Shown here: positions 1 to 5,340 of the stretch, in pieces
Layout of the letters: the number at the start of each line of letters is the position of its first letter
How positions within the stretch are numbered: the stretch's first letter is position 1
Source of the DNA: Clostridia bacterium
Lineage (GTDB): Bacteria; Bacillota; Clostridia; RGIG8785
Length of the DNA: 5,340 nt
Assembly (NCBI GenBank): GCA_017620795.1
Contig: JAGAUM010000216.1
Location: forward strand, 1 to 5,340
Direction of reading: 5' to 3'
Translations under genes and position numbers: made by a program
The notes under the pieces: generated by a model
Database searches by the model: none
What the model saw: only the letters and a program-made list of their open reading frames with translations
What the model was told of the DNA's origin: nothing

Positions 1-336
1 CTGCTTCTTCGTCCCAGCAATGTGATGAAGATGGACGACCCCGAAAACCCCAAGATCATGGAAGACTTCATTCGGGCGTTGGGCGCAGAACCGGTCATTT
101 ATCCCTACCGTAACGAGTGTTGCGGCGGATACGTTTCGGTGGAAAGCCCCGAGTTGGCAAAGAAGAAGAGCAACAGTGTCTCTCACAGTGCGAACCTTGC
201 CGGTGCAGAGCTGTTGGTCACTGCCTGCCCCCTTTGCCGTTATAATCTGGAAAAAAACGGCTCGGAAGTTCCCGTGGTTTATTTCACCGAGTTATTGGCT
301 GAAGCCTTGGGTGTAAAGGAGGCGGACCATGAATAA
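1..336 (+). CDS. hdrB: HdrB-like heterodisulfide reductase subunit B, C-terminal part (5' end outside window)
   Basis: The reading frame is open from base 1, so this is the last 111 residues of a protein that normally has about 290; a GTG at 22 is internal and not a start. HdrB is the catalytic subunit of soluble heterodisulfide reductases and binds two non-cubane [4Fe-4S] clusters through two cysteine-rich CCG domains. Most of the second CCG motif is visible: CC in NECCGG (codons 118-123), then 34 residues, then CPLC (226-237). The fragment opens with LLLRP, which in the family directly follows the first cysteine of this motif, so that cysteine probably sits just left of the edge. The gene overlaps hdrC by 8 bases. 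In methanogens the substrate is CoM-S-S-CoB; in bacteria without these cofactors the substrate is mostly unknown, so only the family is certain. The first CCG domain cannot be checked here. Confidence 0.93.
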   Translation: MLLRPSNVMKMDDPENPKIMEDFIRALGAEPVIYPYRNECCGGYVSVESPELAKKKSNSVSHSANLAGAELLVTACPLCRYNLEKNGSEVPVVYFTELLAEALGVKEADHE

Positions 337-715
337 TTCGTTTTTACAGGAAGAGTTGATCCGCGAAAGCGGTGTCAACCCCAGAAAGTGTATGCGTTGC
401 GGAAAGTGCTCGGGCACTTGTCCTGCTTATGAGGAGATGGAGTATCATCCCCATCAGTTCGTGTATATGGTAGAGACAGGGGATATTGAGCCCTTGTTAA
501 ACTCCGAATCCTTATACCGCTGTCTGTCCTGCTTTGCCTGTGTAGAGCGTTGCCCCCGTGGGGTAGAGCCTGCCAAGCTGGTGGAGGCAGTGCGTTTAGC
601 GGCAGTCCGCAAGCAAGGTAACAACAGTTTAAAAGCAGACGATATTCCGTCCCTTTCGGACGAAGAAACGCCCCAACAGTTGTTGGTCAGCGCGTTTCGG
701 AAATATAGCAAGTAA
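329..715 (+). CDS. hdrC: HdrC-like heterodisulfide reductase iron-sulfur subunit C
   Basis: This small 128-residue ferredoxin-type protein carries electrons from HdrA to HdrB. It has two CX2CX2CX3CP motifs for two [4Fe-4S] clusters: Cys21, 24, 27, 31 and Cys65, 68, 71, 75. The spacing between them (about 33 residues with a YHPHQFVYMVETGDIEPLL segment) is typical of soluble HdrC. There is no membrane segment, so it is not the HdrE-linked or DsrK-type form. The start at 329 follows AAAGGAGG at 315-322 with good spacing, and it overlaps the hdrB stop by 8 bases, which implies translational coupling. The C-terminal tail after residue 95 is polar and has no recognisable domain. Length and motif layout match the family well. 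Confidence is high because of hdrB and hdrA on either side. Confidence 0.95.
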   Translation: MNNSFLQEELIRESGVNPRKCMRCGKCSGTCPAYEEMEYHPHQFVYMVETGDIEPLLNSESLYRCLSCFACVERCPRGVEPAKLVEAVRLAAVRKQGNNSLKADDIPSLSDEETPQQLLVSAFRKYSK

Positions 716-721
716 GGAGGG
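713..721 (+). promoter_or_regulatory. Shine-Dalgarno of hdrA containing the hdrC stop codon
   Basis: The string TAAGGAGGG combines the TAA stop of hdrC (713-715) with a near-perfect ribosome binding site. It lies 9-10 bases before the hdrA ATG at 731. A ribosome ending hdrC therefore stops on the hdrA ribosome site, which would favour reinitiation and balanced subunit synthesis. The coupling effect is inferred; the overlap itself is seen. Confidence 0.8.
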
Positions 722-730
722 AAAGACAGA

Positions 731-2725
731 ATGCAAAGAATCGGCGTATTTGTATGTTGGTGCGGTAGCAACATCGCAGGCACCGTTGATGTGCAGGCGG
801 TTTCCGACGCTCTTAAGAACGAGCCGGGCGTTGTCTTTTCCACCAACTATCAGTATATGTGCTCCCAAGCAGGTCAGGACCTGATTGTTGACGCGGTTCG
901 TGAACACAACCTGACGGGGTTGGTCATCTGCTCCTGCTCCCCTCGGATGCATGAGGCGACCTTCCGTAAGACTGCTCAAAAAGCAGGCTTAAACCCCTAT
1001 ATGGTGGAGATTGCCAACATCCGCGAGCAGTGCTCCTGGGTGCATAAAGAAATGGAAATCGGCACCGAAAAGGCGATTATTTTGGGCAAAGCCGCCATCG
1101 CCAAGGTGCATTTGAACGCTCCCCTAACCCCCGGTGAATCTCCTGTGACCAAGCGCGCGTTGGTCATTGGCGGCGGTATCGCAGGGATTCAGACGGCATT
1201 GGACATTGCCGATGCAGGGTTTAAGGTAGATATTGTAGAGAAGCTCCCCACCATCGGCGGAAAGATGGCACAGTTGGATAAGACCTTCCCGACTTTGGAC
1301 TGTGCGGCATGTATCCTGACCCCGAAAATGGTGGATGTGGCACAGAACGAGAATGTGCGGATTTTCTCTTACAGTGAAGTTACTGAAGTGAAAGGCTTTG
1401 TGGGCAACTTTGATGTTACCATCAAGAAAAATGCACGCTATGTCAAAGAGGACATCTGCACCGGTTGCGGTGCCTGCGTGGACAAGTGCCCCATGAAGAA
1501 GAATCCCAACGAATTTAATCTGGGAATGGACAACCGTCCTGCCATTTATATTCCCTTTGCCCAAGCGGTGCCGAAGGTTGCCACCATCGACCCCAACGCC
1601 TGCAACATGCTGAAAAATGGCAAGTGCGGACTCTGTGCAAGGGTTTGTACGGCTGGGGCGATTGACTACACCCAAAAAGACGAATATATCGAAGAAAAGT
1701 ACGGTGCAATCGTTGTGGCGACGGGCTATAACCCCATCTCCATGGACAAGTTTGACGAGTTCGCTTACAACCAGTCCAAAGATGTTATTACCTCTTTGGA
1801 GTTCGAGCGGTTGACCAATGCCGCAGGTCCGACGGCAGGAAAGCTCTTGCGTCCCTCCGACGGCAAGCATCCCGAAAAGATTGTCTTTGTTCAGTGCGTC
1901 GGCTCCCGTTGCGATGCCTGCGCGGAAAAAGGCAAAGAGTATTGCTCCAAGATTTGTTGCATGTACACGGCGAAGCATGCCATGCTGACCCGTGACAAGT
2001 ACCCCGACACCGAGGTCTATGTCTTTTATATCGACGTTCGTACCCCCGGTAAGAACTTTGACGAGTTCTACCGCCGTGCAGTGGAAGAGTATGGCGTCCA
2101 TTATATCAAGGGCATGGTCGGTAAGGTTACCCCCGAGGGAGATAAGCTGATTGTTCAGGCGTCCGACCTGCTTGCAGATAAGCAGTTAAAGATTGATGCT
2201 GATTTGGTGGTTTTAGCCGCCGCCATTGAGCCGGACAAATCCGCCCGACCCTTGGCAACGATGCTGACTGCCAGCATGGACACCAACGATTTCTTTACCG
2301 AAGCCCATCCCAAGCTCCGTCCTGTGGAGAGTCCTACTGCAGGCGTGTTCTTATCGGGATGCTGTCAAGGCCCCAAGGATATCCCCGAGACCGTTTCTCA
2401 GGCTTCTGCCGCTGCGGCAAAGGTCATTGGGCTGTTGGTCAAGGATAAGCTGACAGGAAACCCCTGTATCGCAAGCTCCAACGAGCTGATGTGTAACGGT
2501 TGCTCGTCCTGTGAGCGGGTATGTCCTTACGGCGCAATCACTTATGTAGACAAAGAGTTCCGCATGCCCGACCGCACCACGAGAATGCGTCGGGTGGCAC
2601 AGGTCAATCCTGCAGTTTGCCAGGGTTGCGGTGCTTGTACCGTTGCTTGTCCTTCGGGCGCAATGGACTTACGCGGATTCTCCAGTAGTCAGATTATGGC
2701 GGAGGTGGATGCAATATGCAAGTAA
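731..2725 (+). CDS. hdrA: HdrA-like electron-bifurcating flavoprotein, heterodisulfide reductase subunit A
   Basis: This 664-residue protein is a full-length HdrA, the FAD subunit where electrons are proposed to bifurcate between ferredoxin and the HdrBC branch. The domains appear in canonical order. An N-terminal cluster domain has VCWCG (Cys9, Cys11), Cys44, Cys67/69 and Cys101. A thioredoxin-reductase-like FAD domain begins with VIGGGIAG (glycines 147, 149, 152) and has the HdrA signature FPTLDCAACILTPKM (Cys191, Cys194). An inserted ferredoxin domain has Cys243, 246, 249, 253 and Cys291, 299, 302, 306. The FAD domain then resumes with a cysteine cluster at 389-410. A C-terminal ferredoxin domain has Cys588, 591, 594, 598 and Cys630, 633, 636, 640. 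No in-frame TGA suggests selenocysteine, and there is no fused MvhD or second HdrA half. The gene starts 15 bases after hdrC and overlaps flxD by 10 bases. The bifurcating role follows from the family and is not proven by sequence. Confidence 0.96.
   Translation: MQRIGVFVCWCGSNIAGTVDVQAVSDALKNEPGVVFSTNYQYMCSQAGQDLIVDAVREHNLTGLVICSCSPRMHEATFRKTAQKAGLNPYMVEIANIREQCSWVHKEMEIGTEKAIILGKAAIAKVHLNAPLTPGESPVTKRALVIGGGIAGIQTALDIADAGFKVDIVEKLPTIGGKMAQLDKTFPTLDCAACILTPKMVDVAQNENVRIFSYSEVTEVKGFVGNFDVTIKKNARYVKEDICTGCGACVDKCPMKKNPNEFNLGMDNRPAIYIPFAQAVPKVATIDPNACNMLKNGKCGLCARVCTAGAIDYTQKDEYIEEKYGAIVVATGYNPISMDKFDEFAYNQSKDVITSLEFERLTNAAGPTAGKLLRPSDGKHPEKIVFVQCVGSRCDACAEKGKEYCSKICCMYTAKHAMLTRDKYPDTEVYVFYIDVRTPGKNFDEFYRRAVEEYGVHYIKGMVGKVTPEGDKLIVQASDLLADKQLKIDADLVVLAAAIEPDKSARPLATMLTASMDTNDFFTEAHPKLRPVESPTAGVFLSGCCQGPKDIPETVSQASAAAAKVIGLLVKDKLTGNPCIASSNELMCNGCSSCERVCPYGAITYVDKEFRMPDRTTRMRRVAQVNPAVCQGCGACTVACPSGAMDLRGFSSSQIMAEVDAICK
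2701..2706 (+). promoter_or_regulatory. Shine-Dalgarno deciding the flxD start
   Basis: GGAGGT lies inside the end of hdrA, about 10 bases before the ATG at 2716. It supports that start although it overlaps the hdrA stop by 10 bases, and it implies coupled translation. Confidence 0.7.
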
Positions 2726-3150
2726 AAGAATACAAGCCTTTGATTGTGGCATTCTGCTGTAACTGGTGTTCTTATGCAGGCGCAGACCTTGCAGGCAACA
2801 ACCGCTTAAACTACCCTGCGGATGTGAAGATTATCCGTGTCCCCTGCTCCTGCCGTGTCAACCCCATGTTCATCCTGCGCGCTTTTCAGCGTGGGGCAGA
2901 CGGAGTTATCCTCTGCGGATGCCATCCCGGGGATTGCCACTACACTTCAGGAAACTACTTTACCCGCCGCCGCATGGCGTTGTTGTTCTCCATGCTGGAC
3001 TTTTTAGGGATTGAGCGGGAACGGACCCGTGTAGAATGGGTTTCCGCCGCAGAAGGCGCCAAGTTTGCCGCCACCATGAACGATTTTGTGGCGACCGTCA
3101 CCGCCTTGGGCGAGAATAAACGATTGGAGGATTTACGATGCAAAAAATAA
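2716..3150 (+). CDS. flxD: FlxD, MvhD-like [2Fe-2S] electron-transfer subunit
   Basis: This 144-residue protein belongs to the MvhD family, whose members hold a [2Fe-2S] cluster and pass electrons from the electron-input module to HdrA. Family signatures are clear: FCCNWCSYAGADLAG at 13-27, a basic, cysteine-containing stretch VPCSCRVNPMFILRAF at 42-57, and GADGVILCGCHPGDCHY at 60-76, followed by GNYFTRRR. Candidate ligands are Cys14, 15, 18, 44, 46, 67, 69 and 74, more than one [2Fe-2S] cluster needs; Cys142 in the tail is probably not a ligand. In methanogens MvhD links to the MvhAG hydrogenase. Here the genes downstream encode FlxCBA-type proteins, so the name FlxD fits better and the electron source is probably NAD(P)H. 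It overlaps hdrA by 10 and flxC by 13 bases. Length is usual for the stand-alone form. Confidence 0.93.
   Translation: MQVKEYKPLIVAFCCNWCSYAGADLAGNNRLNYPADVKIIRVPCSCRVNPMFILRAFQRGADGVILCGCHPGDCHYTSGNYFTRRRMALLFSMLDFLGIERERTRVEWVSAAEGAKFAATMNDFVATVTALGENKRLEDLRCKK
3124..3130 (+). promoter_or_regulatory. Shine-Dalgarno deciding the flxC start
   Basis: TTGGAGG stands 7 bases before the ATG at 3138, within the end of flxD. It supports this start despite the 13-base overlap, the longest in the operon. The next in-frame Met (residue 16) has no comparable site. Confidence 0.7.
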
Positions 3151-4130
3151 GCCGTGAAAGTCTGGTCGAAAAAGCCATCGCAATGCTCCAAGCCCATGAA
3201 GTTTCCGCCGTTTTAGGCTGGAAGAAGGGCGAGTTTGACTATGACATTACCCCCGCTCTCTTCACCGATGCGGAGGACCTCCAGAAAAACTTTGTCTGGA
3301 ACGATTTCTGCGGTGCCAACTTCTCCAAGTATCTGGTAGAAAAGACCCGTAACATCGAAGGAAAGATTTTAACTTTCTTAAAGCCCTGCGACACTTATAG
3401 TTTTAACCAGCTCTTGACCGAGCATCGCTTTGATCGTGAAAAGGTCTATGCTATCGGCATCCCCTGTGAAGGCATGGTCGATATCAAAAAGATTAAGGAC
3501 GCTTGTGGCGAGGGCATTGCCTCCATCGCCTGCGAGGAAGATGTTTTAAAAGTAACCACGCTTTATGAGGATGCGCCCATTGCCATCGAAACGGAAACGG
3601 TCTTGGCAGAGCGTTGCCTTGCTTGTAAGAGCAAGAAGCATGTAGCTTATGACGAACTGTTGGGCGAAACGGGCGAGGTTTTGGAATCCAACCGTTTTGA
3701 CGAGGTCGAGCGTTTGGAAGCCATGACCGCTGACGAGCGGTTTGCCTTCTGGCAAAATGAGTTATCCCGCTGCATCCGTTGTAACGCTTGTCGGGATGTT
3801 TGCCCTGCTTGCACCTGCGAGAAGTGCGTGTTCGACAACCCCAACTCGGGTGTGGAGAACAAGGCGGCAGCCAACAGCTTTGAAGAAAAGCTCTTCCACA
3901 TCATCCGTGCGTTCCATGTGGCAGGTCGCTGTACCGACTGCGGAGAATGCTCCCGCGTTTGTCCGCAACAGATTCCCCTGCACCTGTTGAATCGCAAGTT
4001 CATCCATGATATTGACCGCTTCTACGGAGACTATCAGGCAGGAGCGGAAGTAGGTTCTCGCGCACCTTTGGTGGACTACACTTTAGACGATTTAGAAGCC
4101 TCTGAAATTTTTGAAGGGAGGGACAACTGA
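3138..4130 (+). CDS. flxC: FlxC-like dicluster [4Fe-4S] electron-transfer protein related to F420 hydrogenase beta subunits
   Basis: This 330-residue soluble protein has an N-terminal part that recalls the FrhB/FdhB-type fold, with LKPCDTYSF (Cys84) and IGIPCEGMVD (Cys110), two motifs typical of coenzyme F420 hydrogenase/dehydrogenase beta-like proteins. The C-terminal half is a dicluster ferredoxin: Cys212, 215, 218, 222 and Cys265, 268, 271, 275, each in CX2CX2CX3CP form. The first motif runs straight into three further cysteines (225, 227, 230), and a CX2C pair lies at 160/163. Position between flxD and flxB and this domain mix fit the FlxC (FloxC) subunit that relays electrons between the NADH-side subunits and FlxD. 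Its stop overlaps the next start by one base (TGATG). The assignment as flxC rather than flxB rests on the downstream gene being the closer AsrA/HydB homologue; the letter could differ between naming schemes. Whether it binds flavin cannot be judged. Confidence 0.8.
   Translation: MQKISRESLVEKAIAMLQAHEVSAVLGWKKGEFDYDITPALFTDAEDLQKNFVWNDFCGANFSKYLVEKTRNIEGKILTFLKPCDTYSFNQLLTEHRFDREKVYAIGIPCEGMVDIKKIKDACGEGIASIACEEDVLKVTTLYEDAPIAIETETVLAERCLACKSKKHVAYDELLGETGEVLESNRFDEVERLEAMTADERFAFWQNELSRCIRCNACRDVCPACTCEKCVFDNPNSGVENKAAANSFEEKLFHIIRAFHVAGRCTDCGECSRVCPQQIPLHLLNRKFIHDIDRFYGDYQAGAEVGSRAPLVDYTLDDLEASEIFEGRDN
4114..4122 (+). promoter_or_regulatory. Shine-Dalgarno of flxB
   Basis: AAGGGAGGG lies 7 bases before the ATG at 4130. 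With the TGATG stop-start overlap (4128-4132) it fixes the start of flxB and suggests termination-reinitiation. Confidence 0.65.
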
Positions 4131-5155
4131 TGCGTAAATGTTCCTTAAGCGCACAAGACACCCTCTTTGCCAAGCTGGCGGCAGACGCTACGTTGTATCT
4201 GCCCGTGGACACTGCTGACGGAGCCACTTACCAAAAGTGGGAGTCGGGCAAGGTATGGAGCGACGCGCTCAATACCAACAAGAGCCCGAAAGAGTTCTTC
4301 TTCCCCCAGATGGAAGATTTAATGGCATTTAAGACCGCTGGCAAGACCATTGAGCTGATTGACACCCGCAGTGAGACCGAGGACTTCATCGTTTTTGGTG
4401 TCCGTGCTTGCGATGCCAAGAGTTTTGAGGTGTTAGACCGCGTGTTCTTGACCGAGCCCCAGGACAGCTACTATGCCAACCGCCGTGCTCACGGCACCAT
4501 TGTGACGGTGGCTTGCACCCGTCCGATTGAGACCTGCTTCTGTCAGACCTTTGGCATTGATGCGGCAGAACCCCAAGGGGATGTTTCGGTCTGGAAGACG
4601 GAAACCGACCTTTATTTCAACGCCAACACTCCCCGTGGTGAAGCGCTCTTACAGAAAATCGAGGGCTTGACCGAGGAAGCGGATGCCAGTGCGGTAGAAG
4701 CACAAAAAGAACAGATTCAAAAGGTACTGAAAAAGCTTCCCTTAAAGGACCTGACCACCGACGGATTCGGTGGAGATAAGACCGAAGCGCTCTTTGACCG
4801 TCCCGAATGGAAGACCTTGTCCGAAGCCTGTTTGGGTTGTGGCACATGCACTTTTGTCTGCCCCACCTGTCAGTGCTATGACATCAAGGACTTTAGCACA
4901 GGAAACGGCGTAGTGCGGTTCCGTTGCTGGGATTCTTGCATGTATTCGGACTTCACGAAGATGGCACATGGCAACAACCGCCTGACCCAAGTCGAGCGAT
5001 TCCGTCAGCGGTTTATGCATAAGCTGGTATACTATCCTGCCAACAATGACGGATTATACAGCTGTGTGGGTTGCGGACGCTGCCTTGCAAAGTGTCCCAT
5101 TTCCATGAATATTGTAAAAGTAATGAAAACGCTGGGAGGGAAAGAAACATGCTGA
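4130..5155 (+). CDS. flxB: FlxB-like [4Fe-4S] dicluster protein related to anaerobic sulfite reductase subunit A and sulfhydrogenase HydB
   Basis: This 341-residue protein resembles the AsrA/HydB family, which carries electrons between a NAD(P)H flavoprotein (AsrB/HydG type) and a partner enzyme. Family marks are NKSPKEFFFPQMEDL at 50-64, FGVRACDA at 89-96 and CTRPIETCFC at 129-138, followed by two ferredoxin motifs, Cys234, 237, 240, 244 and Cys312, 315, 318, 322. CPTCQC (244-249) and RCWDSCM (265-271) add Cys247, 249, 266 and 270, as is usual in AsrA-type proteins. Residues 178-226 form a charged, cysteine-free linker. There is no signal peptide or membrane segment. It overlaps flxA by 7 bases, and the pair is laid out like the AsrA-AsrB or HydB-HydG modules. 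No sulfite reductase catalytic subunit (AsrC) is seen in the window, and the hdr genes upstream argue for FlxB. A sulfite reductase subunit remains a weaker alternative. Confidence 0.85.
   Translation: MRKCSLSAQDTLFAKLAADATLYLPVDTADGATYQKWESGKVWSDALNTNKSPKEFFFPQMEDLMAFKTAGKTIELIDTRSETEDFIVFGVRACDAKSFEVLDRVFLTEPQDSYYANRRAHGTIVTVACTRPIETCFCQTFGIDAAEPQGDVSVWKTETDLYFNANTPRGEALLQKIEGLTEEADASAVEAQKEQIQKVLKKLPLKDLTTDGFGGDKTEALFDRPEWKTLSEACLGCGTCTFVCPTCQCYDIKDFSTGNGVVRFRCWDSCMYSDFTKMAHGNNRLTQVERFRQRFMHKLVYYPANNDGLYSCVGCGRCLAKCPISMNIVKVMKTLGGKETC
5134..5140 (+). promoter_or_regulatory. Shine-Dalgarno deciding the flxA start
   Basis: GGGAGGG precedes the ATG at 5149 by 8 bases, within the end of flxB. 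It favours this start over the in-frame ATG at 5173. Confidence 0.65.
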
Positions 5156-5340
5156 AGCAACAAGATCCGTTGATGCCCCATATCGGTGTGATTACCGATG
5201 TACGCATCGACACCCCCGACATCAAGACCTTCCGCGTGGTGACGCCCGACGGCAAAAAGGCCTTTGACCACCTACCCGGTCAGTGCGCCATGCTCTCCAT
5301 CCCCGGAGTGGGTGAAGCGATGTTTTCCATCACCTCCTCC
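5149..5340 (+). CDS. flxA: FlxA-like NAD(P)H:FAD oxidoreductase subunit, N-terminal part (3' end outside window)
   Basis: Only the first 64 residues are in the window; the family is usually about 270-290 residues long. The frame stays open to the edge. It shows the start of a ferredoxin-NADP reductase-type FAD-binding barrel: ITDVRIDTPDIKTFRV at 15-30, LPGQCAMLSIPGVGEA at 42-57 and FSITSS at 59-64, the last being the flavin-contacting RxYS-like region as it appears in AsrB/HydG/FlxA proteins. In the complex this subunit would oxidise NAD(P)H and pass electrons to FlxB. The NAD-binding half and the C-terminal [2Fe-2S] ligands found in relatives lie beyond the edge. Family assignment is firm; the exact name depends on the operon context. 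NADH versus NADPH preference cannot be seen. Confidence 0.85.
   Translation, partial: MLKQQDPLMPHIGVITDVRIDTPDIKTFRVVTPDGKKAFDHLPGQCAMLSIPGVGEAMFSITSS

Noticed and set aside
22..336. Separate small gene starting at GTG 22
   Set aside because: The frame is open through the left edge, and residues before 22 (LLLRPSN) match the HdrB family, so this is the tail of hdrB.
454..979. Two overlapping minus-strand open frames across the hdrC/hdrA junction
   Set aside because: Both are antisense to well-supported genes and give low-complexity products without recognisable motifs.
1124..2101. Long minus-strand open frame (325 codons) opposite hdrA
   Set aside because: It lies wholly within hdrA, whose domain motifs run through the entire stretch. 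Its product is unlike any known family that I recognise, and such antisense frames arise from codon bias. There is no convincing ribosome site.
1463..2660. Repeated GGTTGCGGTGC-type strings in hdrA
   Set aside because: They encode the CxGCGAC part of ferredoxin motifs in the two ferredoxin domains, so the similarity reflects protein constraint and not a DNA repeat.
4755..4773. Perfect 6-bp inverted repeat CCACCG / CGGTGG with a 7-base loop
   Set aside because: It sits inside flxB, is not followed by a T run and encodes an ordinary part of the linker (TTDGFGG). It is not a plausible terminator or operator.
4130..5340. Anaerobic sulfite reductase operon (asrAB)
   Set aside because: The two proteins are AsrA- and AsrB-like, but they are tightly coupled to hdr and flxD genes and no asrC is visible. 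The Flx reading explains the whole block better. Sequence beyond the right edge would settle it.

Overview
The window is one strand-uniform block of a single redox operon. It holds seven genes, all on the + strand, in the order hdrB (3' part), hdrC, hdrA, flxD (mvhD-like), flxC, flxB, flxA (5' part). There is no intergenic gap longer than 15 bases, so there is no room for a separate promoter or terminator, and none was seen. The first gene is cut by the left edge and the last by the right edge, so the operon continues on both sides.

The gene set matches the bacterial HdrABC-FlxABCD (also called Flox) complex. This is a cytoplasmic, flavin- and iron-sulfur-rich complex proposed to couple NADH oxidation to reduction of a heterodisulfide or other disulfide, together with reduction of ferredoxin by flavin-based electron bifurcation. 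In the expected scheme, FlxA takes electrons from NAD(P)H at a FAD. FlxB and FlxC carry them through [4Fe-4S] clusters. FlxD passes them to the bifurcating FAD of HdrA. HdrA then splits them between ferredoxin and, through HdrC, the non-cubane clusters of HdrB. The scheme is known from the family; the sequence directly shows the cofactor motifs that it needs.

The organism is most likely a strict anaerobic bacterium. The strong AGGAGG-type ribosome sites before every start, the bacterial Flx partners and the roughly balanced base composition suggest Bacillota (Clostridia), but this is inference. Sulfate reducers and other anaerobes carry the same cluster. No hydrogenase (MvhA/MvhG), formate dehydrogenase or MetF/MetV gene lies in the window, which points to NAD(H) rather than H2 or formate as electron partner.

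All genes look intact where visible, with no frameshift, insertion sequence, RNA gene, CRISPR or long repeat. This is a known type of system. The open points are the physiological disulfide substrate of HdrB and several cysteines beyond the standard cluster ligands in HdrA, FlxD and FlxC.
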